From Actinomycetota bacterium (lineage in GTDB: Bacteria > Actinomycetota > Actinomycetes > Nanopelagicales > Nanopelagicaceae): a DNA stretch of 64,000 bases. Below the pieces are notes generated by a model, which saw nothing but the letters and a program-made list of their open reading frames with translations, was not told the DNA's origin and did no database searches. The stretch's first letter is position 1. Every line of letters begins with the position of its first letter. This document shows, piece by piece, positions 7,819 to 17,725 of the stretch. A program made the translations under genes and the position numbers. The stretch covers positions 1-64,000 of the forward strand of contig RGSB01000001.1 of NCBI GenBank assembly GCA_010032875.1, read 5' to 3'.

Positions 7819-9969
7819 GTGTCGTCTAGCACTTCTGTGAAATCTCGTAAACCCTTTGCTTTAGCAATGCTCGTAGTGCTGATCTGGTTCTTGTTAACCG
7901 GAGTGTTCGGACCACTCTTTGGCAAACTCACCTCGGTACAGGAAAATAACAACTCTTCTTTCTTACCAAAGGGCGCTGAAGCGACACGAGCTTCTGAATT
8001 AATTCAAACCTTTTCAGGCAAAGACTCATTTAATTTTCCAGCATTGGTCTTGTTTGACGGTGGGGCTACTCCTGAAAAACTACAAGCGATCAATTCCCAT
8101 CTCGAAGCCGTAGGTGAATTAACACTCGCTGGTACCAGCGCAAAGATTTCAGATTACTTAGCACCCGGACAGAGAATCACAGCTTTTCCATCAGCAGATG
8201 GAGAAGCAATTTTGGCCAATGTTCCACTCGATGGAAATGCAATTTCAAAAATTTTGCCTAACGATGAACCCGTTCTGCCTGCAATTGTTGAGGCTTTACG
8301 GGAAGATCTCGGACCAATAGCAAAAGCAAATAATCTCACTTCTTATGTGACGGGTCCTGGCGGATTGCTAGGAGATCTATTCGGTGCATTTGGTTCAATC
8401 GACTCAACTCTTTTGTTAACCACATTAGGTGTTGTGGCGCTGATTTTGATTGTTGTTTATCGCTCACCAATTCTTTGGATTATTCCTTTACTCTCCGCGC
8501 TCTTTGCTCTGTCAACGGCTGGTGGAATTGTTTACCTTTTAGCAAAAAATGACATTATCGATGTCGATGGACAGTCACAGGGAATTCTCTCCGTATTGGT
8601 GATTGGTGCAGCAACAGATTATGCGCTTCTACTTATTGCAAGGTATCGAGAAGAATTACATCTGCACGAGAGCAGATTTGATGCAATGCGCGCGGCTTAC
8701 AAAGGTGTGTGGGAACCGATACTTGCATCTGGATCTACCGTCGCGATTTCACTGCTAGTCCTTTTGTTTAGCCAATTAACAAATACTGCTGGCCTTGGAC
8801 CAATCGGAGCCATTGGAATCGCATGCTCTGTCCTAACAATTTTGACCTTATTGCCAGCCCTGCTTTTGATTTTCGGTCGTTGGATTTTTTGGCCTCGCCG
8901 CCCAAACTTTGATGGAGATGATCATGTTCTTTCAGGCGTGTGGTCAAAAGTGGGAGCCGGGATTGGGCGTAATCCGCGCAAGGCTTGGGTAATTACGGGA
9001 ATTGTTTTGTTGGCTCTTGCTTTTACTTCACCAACGTTAAAAGCAGACGGAATTGGAACAGTTGATACCTTCACAACCAATCCAGAATCAGTAGTTGGCC
9101 AGAAGTTATTACTTAAGCATTTTCCAGGCGGAGAAGGTGATCCAACTCAAATTGTTGTTGATGTCGATAAGTTGGACGCAGTTGCGAAAGCTGTTAAAAA
9201 TGCACCGGGTGTTACTTCAGTTGAACCTCTACTGGATGGGTTTGCTATTCCAGGTGGTCCTATTCCTCAAATTAAGATTGTTGATAACAGAGCAATTTTA
9301 AACGTAACTTTGAATAAAGCACCTGACAGTGTTGAGGCAGCAAATGACATTCCAGAGATTCGCACACTTGCACATAAAGCTGATCCAACATCATTAGTTG
9401 GCGGAACTAGTGCAGTTTATTTCGATGTTCGCACTGCAAACGATCGAGACAATAAAACTATTATTCCGATTATTTTATTGGTTATCACGGTGATTCTCGG
9501 ATTACTGCTGCGCAGCATCTTGAGCGCAGCATTACTGCTAGGCACTGTCGTTCTCTCCTATTTTGCAACACTTGGAGTATGCGCCCTTGTCTTTAATCAC
9601 GTATTCGGTTTTGCAGGGGGAGATACATCCTTCCCATTATTTGCCTTCATCTTCTTGGTAGCGCTGGGTATTGATTACAACATCTTCTTAATGACAAGAG
9701 TGCGAGAAGAATCCATCAAACTTGGAACACGTCAGGGAGTTATCAAAGGTTTAACTGTTACTGGCGCCGTAATAACATCTGCGGGAATTGTTCTTGCAGC
9801 AACATTTGCAGTGCTCGGGCTTATTCCGCTCGTACCACTAGCCCAGTTGGGCTTTGCTGTTGCTTTCGGCGTGCTCCTTGACACAATAATTGTTCGCTCC
9901 ATATTGGTTCCGGCTCTGGTACATGAAATTGGACCAAAAATTTGGTGGCCTTCTAGCCTTAAAAAGTAA
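7819..9969 (+). CDS. MMPL/RND family transporter
   Basis: A 716-residue integral membrane transporter of the MMPL branch of the RND superfamily; characterised members export lipids, and others resemble Bacillus YdfJ. It is internally duplicated: each half has one helix, a large external domain, then five helices. The proton-relay style motifs read GAATDYALLLIARYREE in the first half and ALGIDYNIFLMTRVREE in the second. The longest frame opens within lipB, but I choose GTG 7819 because it gives a short polar N-terminus before the first helix and an AAAGG site lies about 13 nt upstream. It starts a three-gene plus-strand run (MMPL, Gfo/Idh/MocA, FAD enzyme) inside an otherwise minus-strand block. 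Substrate unknown. Confidence 0.9.
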   Translation: MSSSTSVKSRKPFALAMLVVLIWFLLTGVFGPLFGKLTSVQENNNSSFLPKGAEATRASELIQTFSGKDSFNFPALVLFDGGATPEKLQAINSHLEAVGELTLAGTSAKISDYLAPGQRITAFPSADGEAILANVPLDGNAISKILPNDEPVLPAIVEALREDLGPIAKANNLTSYVTGPGGLLGDLFGAFGSIDSTLLLTTLGVVALILIVVYRSPILWIIPLLSALFALSTAGGIVYLLAKNDIIDVDGQSQGILSVLVIGAATDYALLLIARYREELHLHESRFDAMRAAYKGVWEPILASGSTVAISLLVLLFSQLTNTAGLGPIGAIGIACSVLTILTLLPALLLIFGRWIFWPRRPNFDGDDHVLSGVWSKVGAGIGRNPRKAWVITGIVLLALAFTSPTLKADGIGTVDTFTTNPESVVGQKLLLKHFPGGEGDPTQIVVDVDKLDAVAKAVKNAPGVTSVEPLLDGFAIPGGPIPQIKIVDNRAILNVTLNKAPDSVEAANDIPEIRTLAHKADPTSLVGGTSAVYFDVRTANDRDNKTIIPIILLVITVILGLLLRSILSAALLLGTVVLSYFATLGVCALVFNHVFGFAGGDTSFPLFAFIFLVALGIDYNIFLMTRVREESIKLGTRQGVIKGLTVTGAVITSAGIVLAATFAVLGLIPLVPLAQLGFAVAFGVLLDTIIVRSILVPALVHEIGPKIWWPSSLKK

Positions 9970-9974
9970 GTAAC

Positions 9975-10991
9975 ATGAAACTTCGAGTTGGCATTGCAGG
10001 CTATGGATTAGCCGGCCGAAGTTTTCATGCTCCAATTTTGTCGGCTACGAATTTTGATATCGCTGCAATTCTTACAAATAATGATGTTCGAAAGCGCCAT
10101 GCAAAAGAAGATTTTCCTGCTGCGAAAATACTTTCAAATATTGAAGAGTTATGCGAGCAGGGTTTAGACCTTGTTGTGATCGCATCGGGAAATCAAGTTC
10201 ATCTATCGCAGGCACTTGCCGCAATTAAAGCGGGAATTCCAACAGTCGTTGATAAACCTATGGGTATAAATGTTGCCCAAACTGAAGAAATTTTAAACGC
10301 TTCAATTAGCGCTGGCGTTCCTGTCACAACTTATTTCAATCGTAAATGGGATAGCGACACACTGACTCTCAAACGAGTGATTCGCGATGGTCACATCGGA
10401 AGAGTGATTCGTATGGACTCACGTTTTGAAAGATTTAGACCACAGTTAAATCCTCAGTCATGGCGTGAGAATAATTCACCGCAAGATGGTGGTGGATTGT
10501 TATTGGATTTGGCTCCACACTTGATTTCAACCGCAATAGACTGTTTCGGTCACGCCGAATTGAAGTCAGCTTCCATCAGAAGTGTTCGGGGTGGCGCAGA
10601 TGATGATTGTGTTTTACTTCTCGGACATGATTCAGGAGTTGAGTCAATTTTGTCTGCAAGCGCCGTAGTTGGTTCACCCGGTCCTCGCCTTCGCGTTATC
10701 GGAAGCGATGGCGCATTTGTAGTCAACGAACTCGACCCTCAAGAAGCACTTTTAAGATCAGGCAAGAAACCTAAAGATGGTAAGTGGAATGAGGACACAG
10801 CCTCAAAGGCATTTATTCATAGAGGTGACTCCGTTGAAGAGTTTAAATCTGATCCAGGTAACTATTCTCATTTTTACTCTTTAGTTCATGATGCGATTGT
10901 AAATAAAACAGGGATGCCTATAGGTTCAGAAGAGATACTCGCCGTTGCGCGAATCATTGACCATGCTCGAAAGATAAATACGCATGGTTAA
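9975..10991 (+). CDS. Gfo/Idh/MocA family oxidoreductase
   Basis: An NAD(P)-dependent dehydrogenase of 338 residues, in a family acting mostly on sugars, inositols and related polyols. The Rossmann motif is GIAGYGLAGRSFHAP, the catalytic lysine lies in VDKPMG (the EKP motif written DKP), and GGGLLLDLAPHLI matches the substrate-domain signature with the conserved His. It begins 5 nt after the MMPL gene and overlaps the FAD enzyme by 8 nt, so the three are probably one transcript. The substrate cannot be read from sequence. The family call is strong. Confidence 0.92.
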   Translation: MKLRVGIAGYGLAGRSFHAPILSATNFDIAAILTNNDVRKRHAKEDFPAAKILSNIEELCEQGLDLVVIASGNQVHLSQALAAIKAGIPTVVDKPMGINVAQTEEILNASISAGVPVTTYFNRKWDSDTLTLKRVIRDGHIGRVIRMDSRFERFRPQLNPQSWRENNSPQDGGGLLLDLAPHLISTAIDCFGHAELKSASIRSVRGGADDDCVLLLGHDSGVESILSASAVVGSPGPRLRVIGSDGAFVVNELDPQEALLRSGKKPKDGKWNEDTASKAFIHRGDSVEEFKSDPGNYSHFYSLVHDAIVNKTGMPIGSEEILAVARIIDHARKINTHG

Positions 10992-12147
10992 GAAGGTCGT
11001 GGTCATTGGTGCGGGATTGGCTGGACTCAGTGCCGCAATTACTTTAGAGAACGAGGGCGTTTACGTTACGGTACTGGAAAGTTCCGATCGCCCAGGTGGT
11101 CGTGTCAGCAGTGATGTCGTTGACGGATTTATATGCGATCGCGGATTTCAATTAATCAATGCGAATTATCCAGAGATAAAACGTATTGGTTTAATCAAGA
11201 ACATAGATTTCATTTCAGCATCATCAGTTATCGAAGTTGCAAGGGATGATCGTCGAATCCGTATTGGCGACCCTCGTTCGGCATTCTTTTCAGTGTTTAA
11301 TCCAGAAACCGGCTCACTACTCGAGAAGTTTCGGCTTGTTAAGTATCTTCTAAAAAGTAAACCAGCGGCGAGCGTTGGGGAAGAGCTTAAAAATAGTGGC
11401 TTGGGTAAAACTTATGAGCGAGTACTTAGACCTTTCTTGACCGGCGTTTTCTTAGCTGACCCTTTACTTGTCAGTGCCGAGTACGGTCGCACTGCAATTA
11501 AGTATTTTGCTACAGGAAATTCAGGATTGCCCGTTGGGGGAGTCAAAGTATTTTCGGAAGTTCTTGCATCTCGAGTAAGTGATATTCGCTATGGGGTGCA
11601 AGTGAACTCTATAAAGAAAAATACGGTTAAGACTTCCAAAGGCAGTTTTGAAGCCGATGCAATTATTGTTGCAACTGATGCGACAACCGCGGCGCAACTT
11701 TTAGATCTCACAGAGGTGCCTAAATTAGTTGGCTGCACCACCTGGTATCACTCAACAAAAGATAGCCCAACTACAAGCAAGTCATTAATTGTTGATAGCC
11801 AAAATCGTGGTCCAGTTGTAAATACGATTGTTATCTCAAACATGATGCCTGACTATGCGCCAGTAGGTAAGAGTTTAATTTCAAGTACGAGCATTCTCCC
11901 AACAACAGAATCCGAAGTGCGTAGACATTTATCAGTGATGTATGGAACAGATACACGCAATTGGAAGTTGGTGGCAAAGTACGAAATACCTAGCGCTTTG
12001 CCTTTATCCGGATTAGAAACGAAGATTGCGTCAGGTTCGCACGTGAAAGATTCAATTTTTATTGCAGGTGATTACAAGAGTGCGCCATCGCAAAATGGTG
12101 CATTGCTTTCAGGGCGCCTGGCGGCTCTCTCAGTTTTAGTCGACTAG
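10984..12147 (+). CDS. FAD-dependent amine oxidase/phytoene desaturase-like oxidoreductase
   Basis: A 387-residue flavoprotein of the NAD(P)-binding-like amine oxidase family, which includes protoporphyrinogen oxidase and carotenoid desaturases. The N-terminal dinucleotide motif is VVVIGAGLAGLSAA, followed by ESSDRPGGRV, the RxGGR motif. The C-terminal FAD loop reads FIAGDYKSAPSQNGALLSG. It is shorter than typical desaturases (about 490-500 residues). The upstream dehydrogenase overlaps it by 8 nt, and its stop overlaps the convergent TIGR01777 gene by 12 nt. No carotenoid genes are nearby, so a pigment role is unsupported. Confidence 0.9.
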   Translation: MVKKVVVIGAGLAGLSAAITLENEGVYVTVLESSDRPGGRVSSDVVDGFICDRGFQLINANYPEIKRIGLIKNIDFISASSVIEVARDDRRIRIGDPRSAFFSVFNPETGSLLEKFRLVKYLLKSKPAASVGEELKNSGLGKTYERVLRPFLTGVFLADPLLVSAEYGRTAIKYFATGNSGLPVGGVKVFSEVLASRVSDIRYGVQVNSIKKNTVKTSKGSFEADAIIVATDATTAAQLLDLTEVPKLVGCTTWYHSTKDSPTTSKSLIVDSQNRGPVVNTIVISNMMPDYAPVGKSLISSTSILPTTESEVRRHLSVMYGTDTRNWKLVAKYEIPSALPLSGLETKIASGSHVKDSIFIAGDYKSAPSQNGALLSGRLAALSVLVD

Positions 12148-13023
12148 CGCTGCAAGTGCAGGTGCAATATGTGGATAGTCAAAGACAAAACCTGCATCCA
12201 AAAGAGCCTGTGGCATAACTTTTTTAGAACCCAGAATCTCACTTGAGAAACCGCCAAGAGCAATCTTTAGAGCAATTGCCGGCGCAGGAAATAGAGCTGG
12301 GCGATGAAGTGCACGAGCTAGTCCAGCAGTGAATTCTTGATTTGTAACCGGGTTTGGCGAAGTTAGATTTATCGGACCTTCAATTTTACTTTCGAGTGCA
12401 AAAACTATCGCTCGAATTTGATCATGAAGTGTTATCCATGACCACCACTGTTTTCCGCTACCTAATTTTCCACCTAATCCAAATCGAAAAAGTGGAAGCA
12501 TGCGACCTAGTGCGCCTCCTGTTGGTTCAAGAACTAATCCTGTGCGAAGTTTTACGGTTCTCACGTCCTGAACTAAATCTGCGGCACCTTCCCATTCGCG
12601 ACAAACAGCAGCTAGAAAATCATCTCCTGCGCGATCCGATTCGATAACTGCTCGGTTTCCAGTTTCGCCATACCAACCGATTGCACTGGCACTGATGAAG
12701 ACAGAAGGCTTAACGGTATTTACGGCGTTAGCAATTGTTGTTGTACCAAGAAGTCGTGAATTTAGGATTTCGCTTTTGTATTTTTTTGTCCAACGTTTAT
12801 CTCCAACACCGGCTCCCGCCAAGTGAATAATTGCATCCACACCAGCAAGAGCTTCGAGATCAACGGTTCCGGCTTGCGGATCCCACATAATTTCTTCTGC
12901 AGAGCGACTCGGTCTGCGAACTAATCTTTGTACTGTGTAACCCTCAGATTTTAGATATCCAACTAACGCATTTCCGATGAGACCGGTAGAACCGGTAATC
13001 GCAACTCGTTGCATTGTTGGCAT
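12136..13023 (-). CDS. TIGR01777 family NAD-dependent epimerase/dehydratase-like protein
   Basis: A 295-residue Rossmann-fold protein of the YfcH/SulA-like TIGR01777 family. It has the dinucleotide motif ITGSTGLIG at the N-terminus, SASAIGWYGETG carrying the SDR-like serine and tyrosine, and a C-terminal DUF1731 segment containing VMPQALLDAGF. The reaction of this family is not established. In mycobacteria the homologue lies beside dlaT, and here its ATG overlaps the E2 stop by one base (TGATG), so translation is probably coupled. Its 3' end overlaps the convergent FAD enzyme by 12 nt. Confidence 0.93.
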   Translation of the reverse strand: MPTMQRVAITGSTGLIGNALVGYLKSEGYTVQRLVRRPSRSAEEIMWDPQAGTVDLEALAGVDAIIHLAGAGVGDKRWTKKYKSEILNSRLLGTTTIANAVNTVKPSVFISASAIGWYGETGNRAVIESDRAGDDFLAAVCREWEGAADLVQDVRTVKLRTGLVLEPTGGALGRMLPLFRFGLGGKLGSGKQWWSWITLHDQIRAIVFALESKIEGPINLTSPNPVTNQEFTAGLARALHRPALFPAPAIALKIALGGFSSEILGSKKVMPQALLDAGFVFDYPHIAPALAALVD

Positions 13024-14672
13024 CAGAGTCCTAGGTCCGATTCAAATGCACCTTGTTCTAGACGTTCCTTGAGTGTTACTAAGAACCGCGCGGCATCGGC
13101 TCCATCTACAACGCGGTGATCGTATGAGAGACCTAGATAAACCATTGAACGAATCGCAATAGTTTCGCCACCATCTTCGCCACGAACAACCATGGGTCTC
13201 TTAACAACTGCGCCTAAACCAAGAATTGCAACTTGTGGTTGATTGATGATTGGAGTATCAAATAATGCACCGCGGCTTCCGGTGTTCGTAATAGTAAAAG
13301 TTCCACCACCTAATTCATCTGGTGAAACTTTGTTATCACGTGTGCGAGCAGCTAGATCAGAAATCTTGCGTGCGATACCGCCCATATTGAGATCTCCAGC
13401 GTTATGAATAACTGGAACAAGCAAACCACGTTCTGTATCAACGGCAATACCAAGATGTTCGGCACCATGATAAGTAATTTGATCACCTTCAACAGAAGAA
13501 TTAAGAACTGGATGCACCTTGAGTGCTTCACATACTGCAACGGCAAAGAATGGAAGGAAGGAGAGTTTCACACCCTCGCGAGCTTCGAATGTAGCTTTTG
13601 CGCGATCACGCAAACGAGAAATCTTTGTTACATCAACTTCGATAACAGTTGTTAGTTGCGCGCTTACTTGGAGGGATTCAACCATGCGCGCCGCAATAAC
13701 TTTGCGCAAGCGCGACATTGTCACTGTTGTTCCGCGAAGAGGAGATGCTGCTACTGGTGAGGATTTTGCAGCTGCAGGAGTAGAACTCTGCACTGCAGGA
13801 GCACTGTGAGGTGCAACAGGTTTTGCAGCTGCTTGAACATCTTCTTTTCTAATTCGTCCGCCAACTCCGCTACCTTGAATTGTCGCAAGATTTACGCCGA
13901 GTTCTGCAGCTAATTTTCTGACGATTGGAGTTACATATGCATCAGCTTGCGCAGCAGCAGGTACTGCAACTGGCGCAACAACTGGGGGAGCAGAGACAAC
14001 AGGCGCTGCAACGACAGGGGCAACGGGAGCTGGAACCACCGGCGCAGCAGGTGTAAGAACAGGCGAGGCAACTGCTCCACCTGATGAACCAATCAACGCT
14101 AGTCGTGCACCAACTGGAACTGTTGAATCAACCGGAACGTCGATTGCGAGAAGAGTTCCTGCAACAGGAGATGGAATTTCTGTGTCAACTTTGTCCGTTG
14201 AAACTTCAAGAAGTGCTTCATCCATTGCAACTGAATCACCAACATTTTTTAACCAACGAGTAACAGTGCCTTCGCTGACACTTTCGCCGAGTGCAGGCAT
14301 CGTTATAACAGTTCCTGAATTATTTGAAGCAGCAGGTGTAACCACCGGTGCAGCAGGTGGGGGAGTTGGCGCTGGTTTCGCAGCAGGTGTTGCAACCGGT
14401 GCAGGTGTTGCAACCGGTGCGGTTGGAGCGGTGGCTCCATCTGCAATGACTGCTAGCTCGGCGCCAACTGCAACAGTTTGATCAACGCCGACGACAATTT
14501 TTTGTAAAGTTCCGGCAACCGGTGAAGGAATTTCTGTATCTACTTTGTCCGTAGAAACTTCTAGCAAAGGTTCATCGACTTCAACGTGATCGCCTTCGGC
14601 TTTAAGCCAACGCGTAACAGTTCCTTCAGTCACGCTCTCGCCAAGGGCTGGCATAGTTAATGAAAATGTCAT
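13023..14672 (-). CDS. 2-oxo acid dehydrogenase E2 component (dihydrolipoyllysine acyltransferase), two lipoyl domains
   Basis: The acyltransferase core of a 2-oxo acid dehydrogenase complex (pyruvate or 2-oxoglutarate), passing acyl groups from lipoyl arms to CoA. Two N-terminal lipoyl domains each carry [10 protein letters not shown] with the lipoylated lysine (Lys43, Lys161). They are joined by Ala/Pro-rich flexible linkers. A peripheral-subunit binding domain follows at about 245-280 ([19 protein letters not shown]). The catalytic domain ends with SYDHRVVDG (His519). At 549 residues it matches actinobacterial dlaT/sucB proteins, which often serve pyruvate dehydrogenase despite sucB-like naming. 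lpdA (E3) lies 15 nt upstream and lipB/lipA are in the same neighbourhood; E1 is not in the window. Confidence 0.95.
   Translation of the reverse strand: MTFSLTMPALGESVTEGTVTRWLKAEGDHVEVDEPLLEVSTDKVDTEIPSPVAGTLQKIVVGVDQTVAVGAELAVIADGATAPTAPVATPAPVATPAAKPAPTPPPAAPVVTPAASNNSGTVITMPALGESVSEGTVTRWLKNVGDSVAMDEALLEVSTDKVDTEIPSPVAGTLLAIDVPVDSTVPVGARLALIGSSGGAVASPVLTPAAPVVPAPVAPVVAAPVVSAPPVVAPVAVPAAAQADAYVTPIVRKLAAELGVNLATIQGSGVGGRIRKEDVQAAAKPVAPHSAPAVQSSTPAAAKSSPVAASPLRGTTVTMSRLRKVIAARMVESLQVSAQLTTVIEVDVTKISRLRDRAKATFEAREGVKLSFLPFFAVAVCEALKVHPVLNSSVEGDQITYHGAEHLGIAVDTERGLLVPVIHNAGDLNMGGIARKISDLAARTRDNKVSPDELGGGTFTITNTGSRGALFDTPIINQPQVAILGLGAVVKRPMVVRGEDGGETIAIRSMVYLGLSYDHRVVDGADAARFLVTLKERLEQGAFESDLGL
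14383..14418. repeat. 18-bp tandem duplication inside the E2 linker
   Basis: Two identical 18-nt units lie head to tail (14383-14400 and 14401-14418). They encode a repeated six-residue Pro/Ala/Thr/Val unit in the flexible linker between the two lipoyl domains. The unit length keeps the frame, so linker length could vary by slippage. Confidence 0.85.
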
Positions 14673-14687
14673 TGTGATCTCCCTAGA

Positions 14688-16055
14688 TTATCCGTGAGCA
14701 TGAAGCGGTTTACCGGCGAGTGCCATGTGTGCTTCTCCCATGGCTTCAGAAAGAGTTGGGTGCGCATGAATAAGTGGTGCAACATCATCGGCACTTGCTT
14801 CCCAATTAAAGATTAACTGCGCTTCAGCAAGTAATTCGCCAACTCGAGAACCAACCATATGTATTCCTAAGACCGGTCCATTTTTTTGCGCAACAAGTTT
14901 TACCGAACCAGCAGTACGAAGAATCTGGGCCTTACCATTACCTGCAAGGTCGTAATTAAGTTCAACGACATCGAATCCGCGCTCTTTTGCAACAGCAGTT
15001 GTCAGACCGACGGATGCAACTTCAGGCTCTGAATAAGTCACACGAGGGACACCGTCATAATTAATTGGACGAGGATTAAGTCCAGCAATTTCTTCAGCAA
15101 CTAAAATTCCTTCGCCAAAGCCAACGTGAGCTAGTTGCAAAGTTGGAATGAGATCGCCAACTGCCCAAATTCCAGGGACATTTGTTCGACACTTATCGTC
15201 AACTAAAACATAGCCACGATCCATCGAAACACCTTGTTCTTCATATCCAAGGTTTGCCGAAACAGGACCACGGCCAACGCTCACAAGGAGTACGTCTGCA
15301 GTGAATGTTTTTCCATCTTCAAGGGTCACCGTTACGGAATCACCATTAATTGATGCGGATTGGAAGCGCACACCGAGTTCGAAATTAATGCCGCGCTTTC
15401 TAAATGCGCGTTCGAGTTGCTTACTTGAAGATTCATCTTCTAGAGCAACTAAGTGGGAGAGGCCCTCAATAATTGTTACTTCTGCACCAAATGATTTCCA
15501 TACTGATGCGAATTCACAGCCGATAACTCCACCACCAAGAACAATGACACTTTTTGGTACGTATTCCAATTTAGTGGCGTGATCAGATGTGATGATTTTC
15601 TTTCCGTCGATTTCAAGGCCAGGAAGAGTTTTTGCGTAAGAACCAGTCGCTAGAACAACATTTTTACCGGTGTACTTTTCCCCATTTACTTCTACAGTGT
15701 CTTTCGAAACTAGGCGCCCGTGACCTTCAATGTAAGTGATGTTTCTGGACTTAACCAGACCTTGTAAGCCTTTGTGAAGTCGAGCAATTACGCCGTCTTT
15801 GTAAGAATTAACTGCCGGCATATCCATGGAGAGAAATTGTGCGTTAACGCCAAAGTGATTTGCATCGCGCGCACCATCAGCAATTTCACCTGAATGCAAT
15901 AACGCTTTAGTGGGAATGCAACCCCGGTGAAGACATGTGCCTCCAAGTTTGTCTGCCTCAATCAAAGCAACTGAGAGACCTAGTTGCGCGCTACGTAGGG
16001 CACAGGCATAACCGCCGCTTCCGCCGCCGAGTATCACTAGATCAAATTGAGCCAC
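14688..16055 (-). CDS. lpdA: dihydrolipoyl dehydrogenase (E3)
   Basis: A flavoprotein that reoxidises dihydrolipoyl groups with NAD+, shared by 2-oxo acid dehydrogenases and glycine cleavage. The FAD motif is ILGGGSGGYACAL. The redox disulfide is C41/C46 in GGTCLHRGCIPTKAL, the variant common in Actinobacteria. The NAD motif is VIVLGGGVIGCEFA, and the C-terminal HPTLSEA supplies the catalytic His432 and Glu437. Length 455 residues is typical. It is upstream of E2 with a 15-nt spacer and downstream of pepA by 79 nt. All active-site residues I can identify are present. Confidence 0.97.
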   Translation of the reverse strand: MAQFDLVILGGGSGGYACALRSAQLGLSVALIEADKLGGTCLHRGCIPTKALLHSGEIADGARDANHFGVNAQFLSMDMPAVNSYKDGVIARLHKGLQGLVKSRNITYIEGHGRLVSKDTVEVNGEKYTGKNVVLATGSYAKTLPGLEIDGKKIITSDHATKLEYVPKSVIVLGGGVIGCEFASVWKSFGAEVTIIEGLSHLVALEDESSSKQLERAFRKRGINFELGVRFQSASINGDSVTVTLEDGKTFTADVLLVSVGRGPVSANLGYEEQGVSMDRGYVLVDDKCRTNVPGIWAVGDLIPTLQLAHVGFGEGILVAEEIAGLNPRPINYDGVPRVTYSEPEVASVGLTTAVAKERGFDVVELNYDLAGNGKAQILRTAGSVKLVAQKNGPVLGIHMVGSRVGELLAEAQLIFNWEASADDVAPLIHAHPTLSEAMGEAHMALAGKPLHAHG

Positions 16056-16134
16056 TGAGCACGCCTTTCAAAAATCGTTCCAAGTCCACAAGCTTTCTTG
16101 AACACTGGCTCTATCTTGCCAGCCTTCGGGCTAG

Positions 16135-17631
16135 TTACCGAATTATGGAGTTCTCGACCAAGCGCAGAAGTGTGCGCAGTGCCACACCCGTGCCACCGAC
16201 GGGCGTATATCCGTGGGCTTTAGATTCGTTATACGCCGGCCCTGCAATATCTAGATGCAACCATGGCACTTCAGGTTTGATGAAATCTTTTAAGAATAAT
16301 CCCGCAACCAACATGCCACCCATGCGTTCACCAATGTTGGCGAGATCTGCAACTGGTGAATCCAGAGAAGCACGTAACTCTTGTGGCAAAGGCATTGGCC
16401 AAAATGCTTCGCCGCTTTCAGATGCCGCGCTTAGAAAACGTGAGCTGAAGTCTTCATTATTTGTCATGACTGCACTCGTGCGAGTTCCAAGTGCAACCAC
16501 TTGGGCACCCGTAAGTGTTGCAACGTCAATGAGACCGTCGAGAGATTTTGTTTCCTGTGCTTTTACAAGTGCATCAGCCAATACGAGTCGACCCTCTGCA
16601 TCAGGATTAAGAACCTCAACCGTTTTGCCACCATAAATTGTGATGACATCACTTGGACGAGTTGCATTATCACTAACCATGTTTTCGGCAAGTGGCGCCC
16701 ATGCTTCGATTGTTACAGGAAGCTTGAGAGAGGCAATTGCGAGAATAGCCCCACAAACTGCGGCTGCTCCACTCATGTCAGACTTCATCGCTTCCATACC
16801 CGCAGCAGGTTTGAGTGCAAGACCACCTGTATCAAAGGTAATTCCTTTTCCAACAAAGGCAAATGTGCGTAGAGATTTTTTAGGCGAGTATTTAATGTGA
16901 AGTAAACGTGGTGGGTTTGCTGAGCCCTGGCCGACGCCAATGATTCCGCCATAGCCACCGCTCTTTAATTGTTTTTCATTGAGAACACTTACTTTGAGCG
17001 CCGATGATGATCCGCCAAGAGATTTCACTGCTGCCGCTATTTTCTTAGTAAAAGTATCTGGCGTTAAATGTGATGGCGGGGTATTAATTAAATCTCGAAC
17101 CAGATGTGTGTACTGAGCAATAACTTGTGCACGCTTAAGTGCATTTTTAGCTTCAGCATTCTTGCTAAATTTTGAGTGAATAGCGATAGTTGCTAGGGGC
17201 AATTTCCGTTCAGATTTTGTTGAACCGCGGAATTCATCAAAAGCGTATGCACCTAGTGATGCTCCTTCAGCGATTGCAGCAACTGATGCAAGATCAGGAG
17301 CAGGCAGGGCGAATGTTGCTTGCGAACTTCCAGCGAGAGCTCGCGCGGCGGCACCTGCCCCGCGACGAAGAATTTCGTGTGGATACTGCTTTTGTACTGG
17401 CCCTAACCCTGTAAAGAGAATCAATTTTGTTCGGCTACCAGGAATTTTGATAACTTCATCAAACTTGCCAGTGGCACCTAGTTCTTTGAGTTGCGTGAGT
17501 AGCGATTTGGAATCTATTGAGAGATTTCCAGATTCAATAGTTAATGCTGAATCTTTGCTGGGATTAAAGGAGAGTCCAAGGACTAGAACGCCATCGGTGA
17601 CGGCGCCATCGGTGAGTTTCATTGTGGACAT
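16135..17631 (-). CDS. pepA: leucyl aminopeptidase (M17 family)
   Basis: A two-zinc cytosolic aminopeptidase that removes N-terminal residues from peptides. The 498-residue protein has the C-terminal metallopeptidase domain with GKGITFDTGGLALKP (metal/catalytic lysine region), KSDMSGAAAV, and NPDAEGRLVLADAL, the M17 signature (usually NTDAEGRL). The longest frame begins 45 nt upstream. ATG 17631 is preferred because AGGAG lies 5 nt before it in the transcript. In mycobacteria pepB is also near dlaT and gcvT. It diverges from gcvT across about 95 nt in which I see no glycine riboswitch. Confidence 0.95.
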   Translation of the reverse strand: MSTMKLTDGAVTDGVLVLGLSFNPSKDSALTIESGNLSIDSKSLLTQLKELGATGKFDEVIKIPGSRTKLILFTGLGPVQKQYPHEILRRGAGAAARALAGSSQATFALPAPDLASVAAIAEGASLGAYAFDEFRGSTKSERKLPLATIAIHSKFSKNAEAKNALKRAQVIAQYTHLVRDLINTPPSHLTPDTFTKKIAAAVKSLGGSSSALKVSVLNEKQLKSGGYGGIIGVGQGSANPPRLLHIKYSPKKSLRTFAFVGKGITFDTGGLALKPAAGMEAMKSDMSGAAAVCGAILAIASLKLPVTIEAWAPLAENMVSDNATRPSDVITIYGGKTVEVLNPDAEGRLVLADALVKAQETKSLDGLIDVATLTGAQVVALGTRTSAVMTNNEDFSSRFLSAASESGEAFWPMPLPQELRASLDSPVADLANIGERMGGMLVAGLFLKDFIKPEVPWLHLDIAGPAYNESKAHGYTPVGGTGVALRTLLRLVENSIIR

Positions 17632-17725
17632 ACAGCTCCTTCTGCCTGATTCATCCCTAAAAGAACTAAGGCGCACAGGTTATCGGTAGTAGCAACTTTT
17701 ATTGGACTAGCAGTAGGTTGTGATT

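Noticed and set aside
10984-12147. Carotenoid biosynthesis gene
   Set aside because: The protein is shorter than phytoene desaturases and no crtB, crtE or cyclase gene is adjacent.
17632-17725. Glycine riboswitch ahead of gcvT
   Set aside because: The spacer is under 100 nt and shows no paired aptamer arms or conserved glycine riboswitch core.
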